DNA of 64,000 bases, taken from contig NC_087073.1 in the NCBI RefSeq assembly GCF_026151205.1, positions 11,997,578-12,061,577 of the forward strand, read 5' to 3'. Below are positions 23,188 through 34,909 of this stretch, piece by piece. Every line of letters starts with the position of its first letter. The stretch's first letter is position 1. A program made the translations under genes and the position numbers. Origin of the DNA: Bolinopsis microptera (lineage: Eukaryota; Ctenophora; Tentaculata; Lobata; Bolinopsidae). Under the pieces are notes generated by a model, which saw only the letters and a program-made list of their open reading frames with translations, searched no databases and was not told the DNA's origin.

Positions 23188-23652
23188 GAGTTGAACTCCA
23201 CATGTATAGCTATAGAAGTTCTTGTTAGATTTAATAACAACAAATTACATTAAAATTAAAACTGATGTAACGTTATGATTCATCCAAATTCTGAATTTTG
23301 ATCAAAAGAATACTTTTATTGGTAAAATGCTATTTGTATGTTTTCTTATCGTCTATACATTATATTACTGTGATCTAAAGAATATATACGCAGAGATTGA
23401 GGATACAATACAAATGCATAGAATTGCTTGGGGCCAATGAATCCAAATTGTAACAATCTTCCATAACATAACCATGAAATTATTGAACACTTATGACAAA
23501 TATGATGAATTTCAAAACAAATAGAAAATTCTCCATTACTATTCAGACTGGTGAACTACTTACAGACAGATATATCCAGAAAAAAGGAATCAAAAGCTAT
23601 TTTTTGTAAAAGTATTATATAAACAAACAAAATATATATCATTCACTATTAC

Positions 23653-24315
23653 TCAAGTGTAATTAAGGAGTTTTCTAACACTGGTTCCAACTGACTGGTT
23701 AACAGGCGCATCTATCAACCAGTGCTTAATTCTGAATAGGTAAGGGTGAATGTCTTGGTATCTTGTGTGATACACATTCCCAATATCATTGGCAATATCA
23801 GGTGTCTTGGGAACATAGTCTGACTTGTTTATCATTTGAGTAACATAGAAGATTTTCTCTGCAAGCTCTGATCCAATGACTTCTTGACGACGTTGCTGCT
23901 CAGCTGTGCTAGTTGCAGACACCAATTCAACCTTTATTTCCCACCTTTCCCATGTGAAGAATTCAGCTGCAAAGGGCCAACGAGCTTTCTTCTTTTCGTA
24001 AAATTCCAATGCAATGGTACCATTTCTCGTCAGACCTGCATTAACTGAACCACGGAGTTCACTATGAAATTGAGATACCTGCTTTTCAATGTCATTTGCA
24101 AGCTCAGAGGAATTAACTGAACAATATGTGAAGTCAATTCTGCTACAATCATTATCTCTGAAACCAAGAGAACCAATCGAATAGGTGCTTTCCTTTTTGT
24201 AGGAGATTTTCCCAAATGTTCTATGTAACAATATTGTGTGAAATAAACTTGAAACAACTTCTTTCACATGTTGACTTTCTAATGTAAAGTCTAACGTATA
24301 GCAACGGACATTCAT
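23653..24315 (-). CDS. ATG101: Autophagy-related protein 101, single exon
   Basis: ATG101 is the HORMA-fold partner of ATG13 in the ULK1 autophagy-initiation complex. This intact frame encodes 220 residues (human 218). It aligns along its whole length: HTILLHRTFGKISYKKE (human …HTVLLHRSTGKFHYKKE), STYSIGSLG, CSRIDFTYC, FYEKKKARWPF and QDIHPYLFRI. The WPF 'WF finger', used in the family to recruit downstream factors, is present (W113, F115). No introns are seen, unlike vertebrate genes. PELO starts 466 bp downstream on the same strand. Confidence 0.97.
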   Translation of the reverse strand: MNVRCYTLDFTLESQHVKEVVSSLFHTILLHRTFGKISYKKESTYSIGSLGFRDNDCSRIDFTYCSVNSSELANDIEKQVSQFHSELRGSVNAGLTRNGTIALEFYEKKKARWPFAAEFFTWERWEIKVELVSATSTAEQQRRQEVIGSELAEKIFYVTQMINKSDYVPKTPDIANDIGNVYHTRYQDIHPYLFRIKHWLIDAPVNQSVGTSVRKLLNYT

Positions 24316-25538
24316 CTCACATGAGTCTTTTCAGGTATTGAGATGATTCATTCCTCTGCTCAATTGTGCAAATTAATATCACATTCAATTTACATCCCTG
24401 AGAAATGAAGACATGCATTAAAAACTAATATTGATATTGATATGTAATACCTTGGTGCCATTTTTGGGCTACCCCAAAAAAGGCACCAAGTGATTGTTGT
24501 TGATAACTTACAGTTGCTGTAGGGTTTGCATGCAATTCATTCACTAGCTGGCTGCTAGCCTACGCCTTGGTTTTAATGTCTTTCTCTACATTAAACATTA
24601 TTTAAAAACATAACTTATTACTGATACTTGTGATCACTTGTAACAATTCAGTAAAATACTTATATGTGAGTACAGTTAAGTCCTGTTTGACTGTACAGTT
24701 TGAGGATAGAAAACAGTAAAACTTTAGAGTGGGATGTGTGGTAAATTCCGTTTTTGGTTCATGATTCTCAATCGGATCACATGGTTTCTCTTTGCACAGT
24801 AATGATTCCTAATCAAACAGTTAACAAGCACCAGATTAGAGGATATACGAGGAAAGTTAAGTAAAACAAAATTATACTTCTCCAAATTGTTTACTTGTAT
24901 ATAATTGTACATAATCCGGACGAAATGTCAAAGTGGGTATCTATGTAATTTTCATAATGATTTAATGGTTACCTTCATACCCACAGGCCACAGTTGAATG
25001 TTTCAACCCACCATACCATTATACCATACTTTATACTCATTAACTTATTATCTATCATGTACTATATAATGTTTTGAATCTTGGTCCTTAGAAGGGCACT
25101 CTATTATCTGCACAGCAGATCGAAGCATAATTTACTATATTTATTGTATTGCTGTGTAAATTTGATTTTAATTCTAATTATAATTCCAATAGACACCAAG
25201 GTCTAGTTTCTAAGCCATATTATAAGGGCTCAAACTGATTTATTGTTTACATCATAATCAGTTTAAAAAATAAGAATCCCAATTGGCACTCTTGCAGTGG
25301 CATAATGTAAGAGTGCCATCTTCATTTGAATTTTTTTTAAATGAAATTGAGATTCAAACAATATACACATAATATAGCAATGGCCCTATATGAAAATTCT
25401 ATAAAAATGTAAAATTGTAATAATATATAAAATCCACAAATTCACATCACAACAAAAAGCAGTTTAGACCCTCATCCAAAAAGCACTCCTTGACCTTTTA
25501 GGGTTTAGGAGTGTTGATCAGGTTAAGGTCCAAATCAC
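24316..25538. other. Upstream of ATG101, intergenic
   Basis: AT-rich, without recognisable exons. Two hairpins are visible: an 18-bp-arm inverted repeat at 24451–24490 (cttggtgcc…ggcaccaag) and one at 25282–25318 (tggcactctt…aagagtgcca). They may be ends of small elements. Confidence 0.4.
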
Positions 25539-25937
25539 TTATCGCTGTGGGTGGAAGAGTTGAACCTGTATAATCTCTACCTCGTACCCGCTGATAGATA
25601 TTATACAGGTTCTGAGTAGATCAAAACGCAGTCTGCGTCTGACAAATGACATCACATCACAATACTGTTGGCCATTCTTAAGGCTGATCTTTTCAGCGAA
25701 ATGTTTTAGGAACTGTGAAACCTCAGACGCCATTCCTCCTGTAGTACTGAACACCAGTGGCGTGAAGGTAGCCTTTTCTACATTGAGGACTCTGTCATTG
25801 TACTCACGTTTTTTGTTTTTCTCGTGAGATTGGTACATCTGCGAGATGCCCTTGTCACTGTTGGACTGGGCTTGAGGGTGAAGTACCCTTACATCTGTGA
25901 ATGCCCTGTCCAGCGGGGCTTCATTTGAATGTGCCAA
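25539..25937 (-). pseudogene. Retroelement protein C-terminal fragment
   Basis: A 132-codon frame contains ADVRVLHPQA-like spacing (FTDVRVLHPQAQS), HEKNKKREYNDRVLNVE, ATFTPLVFSTTGGM and RRRLRFDLLRTCI. This combination ends many reverse-transcriptase-type proteins in cnidarian and other invertebrate assemblies (recalled pattern, not searched). The rest of the element is missing, so I read it as a truncated relic. Confidence 0.5.
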
Positions 25938-26222
25938 ATCGTCATTTGAACGTGGGATAATTAGGAAAAATTAACTGCAGTACTAGCAAAACTGCACGTT
26001 TTGCTCTAGAAACACACTTATTAAAAGATTGTACCAGTGTATCCTCTATACTAAAACAATCTATTTTGTACAATTTTTCGTTTCTATTTTAAGAGGGGGA
26101 GGGGCGCCAACAGGGTTAACTAGCTTGCTACTTGCTAGTCTATTGCTCAATCTTCTCTCTTCCTGTTCAGGAAGCTTGAAAAGAGCGCCGCGCAAAGGGA
26201 CTGGCGTGCCAGGTAGCAGGGC

Positions 26223-26405
26223 ACAGGAGAAGCAAAGTACAAAGACACTGCCACAAACTGCTACTAACTGCTACCAACTGCTTCAAACTGCTACTAACTG
26301 CCACTAACTGCTACAAACTGGCACTAACTGCCACAAACTGCTACTAACTGCTGCAATCGCGCCCACGCATTCGCCCGCCGTTTGCAGCAGTTTGTAGCAG
26401 TTTGT
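26223..26405. repeat. 10-bp minisatellite CTGCTACAAA/CTGCTACTAA (left half)
   Basis: Tandem variants of ctgctacaaa, ctgctactaa and ctgccactaa run up to the left end of foldback copy 1. Inverted units continue past its right end (36344–36560). The array was therefore a single locus split by the transposon, with a GC-rich core (cgcgcccacgcattcgcccg) on both sides in opposite orientation. Confidence 0.75.
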
Positions 26406-26538
26406 AGCAGTCAGTAGGGCCTGTCGTGATATCATGGATCGCTTAGGTTCCACCAGGATCTGGTAGTCCTCATAATTCTGCGGCCTCTATGTGTCATCTC
26501 GCACAACTCCGAAAAACCGTTGTGAGTTTGGCATGTGA

Positions 26539-27345
26539 TAGCCTCCTATATATAGCCTCCAAATTGTGGAATAGCATACATAAACGGATTCTAAATGAGA
26601 ATGGGGAAATCCTCACTACTTCTGTAGCTTTGGTTAAATTACGCTGTAAAAGTATCATCCTGGGATCTCAATCCATCAACAATAATAACACCTGGACTTA
26701 CCACAACTTTCACATTGCCCCTCACTCAATCACAGACCAAACCATTTCATCACTCACTCACCAAATTGCCGACCCAATATCTATTGAAGTGGCGAAAATT
26801 TTCTAGACAAATGATATTTCGATATTATTGCTGCAGCAGATACAAATACCAACATTATTATATTCCCAAACGTTTGAACCTTTAAATTAACTAGGAAAGT
26901 CAATCCTCAACTTGACTTTTACTGTTTCAAACAGATATGATGATATTAACTTAATTTATTATTATTATTATTATTATTTTTTTTTACATACTCCTTCTTA
27001 GTGTGGTGACTTGGGGTCCATAAATATAACAATACAAGCTGATAAACCAAAAAGAACAACTGGGGTAGGTAGGTAGCCCTGGTGGGTGCGTAAACTTTAC
27101 GGTCTGCTCTCTCCAAGATCAGCCTGCTTCTCCATTTTACCGTGAAGCCTAATTTCTAGTTTTTATAAAATATACAATGCAAGTGCAGGTTTACTAATCT
27201 TAATCTACTTAACTACTCAATAGCCCAAGTCACCATACCCGTAGTATATTCCATGGTAATAGAAGAGCTTTAAAGTTTTTCAAATTGTTGCTATAATTGA
27301 TTTAAATAAAAATTTGTTGTTTTCTTGAAAAATTTGTTGTTTTCT
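26539..27345 (+). mobile_element. LINE 3' fragment inserted in left foldback arm
   Basis: The insertion splits the arm and duplicates TGTGA (26534–26538, 27346–27350). It opens with a coding relic, IASKLWNSIHKRIL…SQSINNNN, running to 26806. This resembles the last residues of LINE reverse transcriptase proteins. It continues with a (TTA)n run at 26956–26980. Assignment to a clade is not possible by eye. Confidence 0.5.
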
Positions 27346-28322
27346 TGTGAAAATTTGCAGCCTTCCAGACATCGATTGGGTTAACGAGTTGTCGTACGTC
27401 ACCTCAAGATCGGGTGACAGGGGGCTGAACAGGCCAGAACCCAATTGATTGGGTCTGAGGTCACGTGATTATGAGCCTGAGGTCACGTGACTATGACGTC
27501 ACCAGAGCTCGTTCTCCGTTTCCCGCTCTTTGGACCAGGTGAGCTTGCATGCATGTGAAAGTGGGTGTAAGTACAGCTGTACTGTAGTTACATCCAATTA
27601 CCCCTAATAGAACGAAGATTTATTTTCTGACAGAAAGCTAGAAATTTACCAAAATATCGACTTTGTTCAAAATTTATTTTGATGACCACTCCTGACCTAA
27701 AATTGCACGAGAAATCGATTAAACTTGGTTTCAGAACTCAACAATGCTTCCTTATGCCTTAAAATCCATGTTTTATCGATACAATAAACATTTTGATCCT
27801 GTGGATTAATTAGTAACAGGTAACAAATGCACAGAAAAAACCATCACACTTACATTGCATTCTTAACGGATCGATTTCGAGTGACCAATAATCGTCGTGA
27901 TGATATTTATACGTCATGCGTTCCTGATCATCATCAGCAATCAAGAGACAGGAGCAGCGGTTGCTTCAAATCAATGGTTTACGTTATTTTTGTGAATTCG
28001 ACCCCTGTTTTAACGGTTATCAGACTTTGTAATTGAATGTATTGAGGATATCTTTACAAATAAGAGGACCAGTAAATAAAATTGCCACAAGTGTTTCTCT
28101 CACTCACTTTCGATAAGACACAATGAAAATTCTTACTTAACCATAAGATTCGGAATTTTTCAACCGTTGAAGAATATCGGAATTTTATAAAATCTAATCA
28201 CACTTATCAACCTTTGAACGGTTAATCGAAAAAGTGTGAATGATACCGCTGCAATTGTCTTATCAGTTATATGTATAAAACCTTGCGTTAGGTGGCAGTT
28301 AAATGAGGAATGAGTTGTTAGA

Positions 28323-28718
28323 ATGACGCGACGGTTATTTCCAATGATATCTTTGTATTGTATTGCAATTTGTGCAATTTCAGTTGGGCAGCTTTTTAAA
28401 GTGTCTGTTTTTTCAATTTTCGTAAACCTACTACCTAGGAATTTTTTGAATTTTAAAATCCGGCAATCCGATCCCCGGATATTATTTGAAGTCTTTTAAA
28501 TTTGATTGAATGATGAATTTCAGCCGATGATGAACAAGATGTGCGGAGGGAGGGTGTGGCCGATTGTCTGAAAATCCTTGACTGGGAGGAGAAGGTACCA
28601 CCCTCCCGACGTGTGAGGGTTTTTTACAAGCCAGATTTGAACATGACCGCAAGGAAGTTCACCGAGCTCCCCATCTATAAGGAGGATTCTTGTGGATGGT
28701 GGTTTAAAACGGGAGTTG
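28323..28718 (+). pseudogene. Exon-like coding segment in the core of foldback copy 1
   Basis: The open segment 28524–28718 is bounded by tttcag and |gtaata and encodes DVRREGVADCLKILDWEE, SRRVRVFYKPDLNMT and YKEDSCGWWFKTGV. Codon use and composition look protein-coding. A separate ATG at 28323 starts a hydrophobic, signal-like stretch (MISLYCIAICAIS). The two do not join in phase by any donor I can find, so the gene is probably broken or the first exon lies elsewhere. I do not recognise the family. It lies between the inverted arms, the position of transposon cargo. Confidence 0.4.
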
Positions 28719-31437
28719 GTAATAATAATTATTTTAAATATACCTTTTTTGCATAATTTATATCATATGTTAACGAGCTTAATCAATCATTTATTCAACA
28801 TATTATACTCGTACTAATGTGTTCGAGTTAAGTTATAGTTGCTTCAGTCTCAGTACATGATTTAAATACAAAATAACACAATTATCCTCAGCAAAGAAGG
28901 AGTATGCTCGGGTAACCCTACCCCCCTTGCTACATGGTCTGACGAGAGCCGCTATCATCTCCTATATAAGAATGCCTCTCAAAACGGTATTTGTCAACAA
29001 CAATTAAGCCGTTGAGAGGCAAGTGGCTCTTATGTCAACCTGTGGTAAGAAAGTGGTAGGGGAGGATAGGAAGTCTGGGCAACAAATTGCTGTCGCAGAG
29101 CACAGACAGGAAACGAAAAAGCAGAAGAACTAACTGCTGATGGAATTTCATACGATTCGTTGATTTTTTGTAAAAATTGAACTAACATTTTATAAAATTC
29201 CGATATTCTTCAACGGTTGAAAAATTCCGAATCTTATGGTTAAGTAAGAATTTTCATTGTGTCTTATCGAAAGTGAGTGAGGGAAACACTTGTGGCAATT
29301 TTATTTACTGGTGCTCTTATTTGTAAAGATATCCTTAATACATTCAATTACAAAGTCTGATAACCGTTAAAACAGGGGTCGAATTCACAAAAATAACGTA
29401 AACCATTGATTTGAAGCAACCGCCGCTCCTGTCTCTTGATTGCTGATGATGATCAGGAACGCATGACGTATAAATATCATCACGACGATTATTGGTCACT
29501 CGAAATCGATCCGTTAAGAATGCAATGTAAGTGCGATGGTTTTTTTTTTGTGCATTTGTTACCTGTTACTAATTAATCCACAGGATCAAAATGTTTATTG
29601 TATCGATAAAACATGGATTTTAAGGCATAAGGAAGCATTGTTGAGTTCTGAAACCAAGTTTAATCGATTTCTCGTGCAATTTTAGGTCAGGAGTGGTCAT
29701 CAAAATAAATTTTGAACAAAGTCGATATTTTGGTAAATTTCTAGCTTTCTGTCACACTGCCGCGCGCAGTGTTGTGACCCCTCTTCGTCGTATTTTACAA
29801 ATATTTGGACGTTGGCAATTTATTCAATTGATAATTTTAAAGTTTTAACATTTTTAATATTAAATTCTTTTTTAATATAGTTCTAAAACAATTAAACTTG
29901 CTTTCTGTGAAAATTTAATGTACTTTCGTAAAATAATTTTGATGTGGCAGCGATTTGAAAAAAAAATTAGTTAAAAATGATACAAAAAAATTGGACATTT
30001 TTTTATATTAAAACATGTATAACTTGGGCTGTGTTGACAGTAGAAAAATAATTTAACCCTTGTCCGAAAGGTTTACAAAAGTTTTACGCGCCGCGCATAA
30101 TTGCCGCGCAATTTCGCGTGTCAAATCCGTCTAAGAGTGAACATAATTGATGAAGGAGCACTTTGACCTTTACACCTCGTGCGTTCACTGTTCGCGTTTT
30201 AATTGCGCCCAGTTCACTGTTGCCTCGCGTTATTCCATCATCCATATTTCTGCTCTTAGTTGCTTTATAATGTGTCATCAGTAATCAGCCCTGCTGTATT
30301 ATATATTGTGCTTGATTGTTGATACCTAATTAATTAACTGTTTACGATGGCAGTTATGGTGGATGATGATTAATCACTCTACAATCGCCTGTCACGTGAC
30401 TTCTTCAACCCGTTCTGTAGATGGCCCTAAACAACTATTCGAAACCCGGAAACCATAACCCTTTAATCAGATCCCAACCCTAACGGCATAACCCTAACCA
30501 AATCCTTTACAAAAGCATATACTGAAACACTATAGAGAAATTAGGCTAACTTCCTTATACGGTCATATCACGTGATCGAGACAGTTTTTCGCCAATATCT
30601 CGTTAGGGGAGAATTTTAATCTTATGTCATGGGGGTAATAGGTAAGTACTTAGTAACCTCTTTGCTTTTATTCGAGCCTTTTATTAAATCGAAGTTACAG
30701 TTCACGAGGTTGATCCTTTGGGAGATATTAAATCCTTTTTTACTATTATTTATAAATTCTAACGTTTAACTTTAATAATAATAAGTAAGTTTGGACGCAG
30801 ACTAGAAACGAGTTTAATCGACTAAGTTTTTGATTTTGTGTACCTTTTTATCATACAACTTTTTAATTTCAGCAAATTTTAGTTAAAGAGTAAACCAAAG
30901 TTAGCAATCATTGAACTCAATAGTTAAAAAGGTGACTGTAAAAATAGAACTAAGATTTCGATACTTTTAAATGAACTTCTAGTTCTAATGATATAATTTT
31001 AAATTATTAGATGTTTAAATTTTCCTGATAGCTGGATCATAGTCATGTAGAAATTAGGTTAAACATTGTCATGCAGAAATTAGGTTGAAATAATTTTGTC
31101 CATAGAAAACACAGTCACGCCTTACATTATTACAAGCTTTAAAGGGCTCGTGAGTCGTGTTAGTGTTACTATTACTTTTGAGCTTGAAAGCAGACAAAAC
31201 TTTGCTTATTTGTTTGTTTATTATTTTGTTTGTTATTAGAGAAAGAAGACAATATTACCTCTCGATTATTTCAGGAGAAGCTAAAAGCGCTGAAAGATCA
31301 AGAAGCATCTCCCGCAGGAGCTGTTGAATCAGCACGCTGAAGAAGTACAGAGACTGGTGAACAAGCTGATAAACTCAGACAGCAGCAAAAACTTCAAGTG
31401 AGCTTCGTGACGTCATTGACATTACCGTCGTTGTGAC

Positions 31438-32356
31438 CAAGGGTCGACCGAGTCCTCGGCCTCGGTTTTACCGAGGAATGGCGATTTTTCCTCGGCCTCG
31501 GTCAGGAGGACAATTCCTCGGTTCGCCTCGGCCTCGGTCAAAAATAGATTCGAAATTCCTCGGCCTCGGCGAAATTTGACGATTTTACCGAGGATTTGAC
31601 CGAGGATTTTTGTTGAAATTTTGGGAATTTTTCTACAGACTTACAGAGGTTAATGTAAACGAATTTGTAAAATTGAAAATAAAACGACCAATTGACCAGG
31701 ACACAAAACTAAAAATATCATAGTCTAAGATTCATCGTCTGATGAAATGACAATATCTGAGCACTCTGAATCAGAATAATCTTCTGTGCACAGCTCTGCA
31801 GAAGGGGGACAGTCCTCTTTATTTGGGGCTTCAAATTCATTTGGACAGGGGCCGAAGTCGTCCCCAAATGTTCCGATGTTCTTTTTGAGAAACAAGCACC
31901 CCTCAAAGTTTGTTGGCTTAAGGCTGAGGCGATTTAACTTCAGGATGTGCCCTGCTGTAGAAAACAATCTCTCTGGTGCTGCTGAGCTCGCCGGCGCAGA
32001 TAGATATTTCCTTGAACACTCAGCAAGGTTCGGATAGCTCTGCTTATTAGCTTTCCAGTAAACTAATGGTTGAAATGATAAATCAACTCGAGAGTCTAAC
32101 GTGTGTACACAGTATAGTACACAGTACAATCTGATTAGGTACAGTGCGCTTTTCCTAATAAACAATGCCCTTTTTCCCAACAATTTTTCTGCCAAAATTC
32201 CTCGGCCTCGGCCTCGGTCAAAATTTGCACTCCTCGGCCTCGGCCTCGGCCTCGGTCAAAAAAAGAAACCTCGGTTGTCCTCGGCCTCGGTCTTAACTAA
32301 CTGTATTTTCCTCGGCCTCGGCCTCGGTCGAAAATCCTGCCCTCGGTCGACCCCTG
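31438..32356 (-). mobile_element. Non-autonomous hAT element with transposase C-terminus
   Basis: The ends CAAGGGTCGACCGAG and (inverted) CAGGGGTCGACCGAG are flanked by a perfect 8-bp duplication GTTGTGAC (31430–31437, 32357–32364), the hAT hallmark. On the minus strand, codons within 32195–31725 encode the hAT dimerisation region: YPNLAECSRKYLSAPASSAA, PERLFSTAGHILKLNRLSL and FLKKNIG. The upstream catalytic part is gone. Subterminal (CCTCGG)n-type repeats occupy both ends (31465–31580, 32197–32345). Confidence 0.9.
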
Positions 32357-33744
32357 GTTGTGACGTCATTTTCGATGTTGATCGAATGAATTTATTTGTA
32401 TTCTAGAGATTCTATTTTAGCATTTGACAAGTTACAACTTTGGCTCTGTTTACTGTGCTGTAATGCACTGAACGACCGGGATTCCCGGCGCCGGGGGAGG
32501 TGTTTATTCCCGGCCCCGGCCAATTTTGAGTTTTTGGCCGGGAATTATAGATTAAAAAGTCAAATAAGAACATAAAAACTACTGTCTTATTTGACCCACA
32601 ATTCATACTTACATTTACAACTTATCTTATATTGGTAAGGGATCAATTAGCCGAAGTTAAAATGGAAAGTGCCAGTTTTACTTTAAAGTCTGAAGCACTG
32701 AGCGTGAAAAGTGATATTAAAATGGACTCTAAAAGTGCCTGTGTCTTCATACTATGGTGTTCCGCCTCACTTCTATACTACTATAATCGAGCACAGGACT
32801 TGACAAGCTCCCACTAAAACAAGTTGTGTAAAAAATACCACCAGTTCACGGCCCAACCACATTGTTTATTTGTACACCCAGTGAATTATTCCTTATATGG
32901 CGCGGAACATTCCTGGCCTAACGTGTGTGCCTTGTTTCTCCGCACTATCAGTTGACTACCATTCATGTAGTTGACTGCCACCATGTACTCGCATTTATGT
33001 GTTACTTTTTTTTACGTGTTTGATTTAAATTGCTCGTGATTAGACACACGTTCGGTGAAAGCGGAGGGGATAGTTTTCACTTTTCAGACAAGGGAAGGGG
33101 CAAGGAAACGTGTGATTACTTGATTATTGATTTTTCACGTTTTAAGTTAATCTCGACACGTGTTCAGTAATTATGTGTTTTATAAATACCCTACCATGTT
33201 TACACTTTTTAAATCCCTTTAAAGCCAACAATATAATCCACAAAACAGACTCCTGGCACTAATTTCAGGATCTAAAATAGGCCCGGGCTTTTTTTAAAGT
33301 TACTGACATGACGCTGGTCCTCACTTTTTGGAGTCTACTCCCTCATTTCCAGGTTAGTGCACTATTAGTGGGGAGGAGGTGTATTAACTTTATCAGTCAC
33401 GTAACCTCATGACACTCCCCATCACGGGTAACTTGTAATGGTAACGTTGTCATGGTAACAGAAATGTGTTTTCAGGCTGAACAGGAAGCTGTACAACAAC
33501 CGGTCTGACAAGTTACAAGTGGTGGACCTACATCATCTAGATGTACAGGTTCGTTCATTTACTGATTGATAGCTATTTTAATGAACTTATTTGTTTAGAT
33601 TTATGACGTGTTTCTCAATTGACAATTTTATACCCTCGAGATAATACAAAATTCTATGAAGGATACATGTTTAATGTTCAATTACATAAATGACAAACTT
33701 AAGTTGACTAAATCGCTGCCTGTATTTGGATTATTTAAAAAAAA

Positions 33745-34275
33745 TCAATTTGGTGTGACCACAGTACCATAAGTCGCACTGAGCATAAAACCTGTGAGCG
33801 AATCACCATACTTAAAGAGTGTGTGCCAGCTCATGTCCGTCTTCATAACCTCTTCCCTCCACTGTCCCCATCTTGACTGCATCTCAAGAGAGCCGCATTG
33901 AACTTCACTTTCATGCTCGAGGTTTCTTTTAACTCTCTGAAGGACCTCAGCTTGTTGTTCCCGGGCGTTCATCTTCTTCCACGGTTTCTTCCATTCTCCA
34001 AAACCAATCCTTGCCCTGCTGTACGGCTGGACCATTCCTCTCACCGCTTCACAGACTAAGTCCCTCTCAGCACAATCTAGTTCCTTGTCTGGTCTCCAAA
34101 CTCTCCCTGACCTGACTTGCGGTTGAATTGCCCTTATCATGTCATCAAAAAACTGCTGGTAGGACTGTTGGAGTCGACATTTCTCCAGCTTCCAAGTATC
34201 GGACAGGCTGCCGATGGGCAAGGCCACACTAGATGTTTGACTAAATAAGCAGATGTTACTCAGTTTGACCCACAT
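33745..34275 (-). pseudogene. LINE protein linker fragment
   Basis: A 176-codon frame reads DTWKLEKCRLQQSYQQFFDD, RSGRVWRPDKELDCAERDL, QSRWGQWREEVMKTDMSWHT and FMLSATYGTVVTPN. This is the style of the segment between the reverse transcriptase and the C-terminal nuclease in LINE-like proteins of marine invertebrates (recalled, unsearched). No catalytic motif remains; it is a fragment within the 6.2-kb TIR element. Confidence 0.5.
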
Positions 34276-34848
34276 GTGAAGGTCGCTAAACTAAATGTAA
34301 TATTTCAGGTACAAATTCTACTAGTACGATTCGATGCAGTGGAAGAGGTTGAAGTTGACGTTTAAGCAGTCACCCTGCCGAACAAGAAATCAGTCAGGCA
34401 AAGAGGCTAGGTTGACCAGAAACTCAATCACTATATCCGTGAAACTTGCTGGAAGCTATGTGAGTTATTTTACCTCCTTATTTCAAATGACCTCCAAACC
34501 AATTACATTGAACTTTGAAGAGGTGAAGAAACCATTAATATTTACTGAATTAAATGCGACTATAAAACCGAAATAGTAATACACTGCTGACTACAAAGAA
34601 ACATCTTACATGGGGCCAGGCTCATATAAGTGTTCATATGTTAGTGTTCATAGCCGTTGAAAATATGGCGGAATGACAGGCTGAATGTGGCCCAGTAGAA
34701 GAAAAAAACATTATAATTCTTTCCGACCATAATAGAAATACAATTAAACTAGAATGAAACAAAGAGTATTAAATTTCTAAATTAGTCGAGTCAACCAAAT
34801 TTCACAGAGAAGCTGGACATTTATACGACAATTTAAACGCAATGTGTA

Positions 34849-34909
34849 TGCGCCGTGATCAATGGTCACGGCGCAGAACCATTGCGCCGTGACCGTTGAT
34901 CACGGCGCA
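34849..34909. repeat. GC-rich hairpin
   Basis: Two 27-nt arms (tgcgccgtgatca…cacggcgca) are inverted copies with one mismatch around a 7-nt loop. This is striking in an AT-rich setting. Confidence 0.85.
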
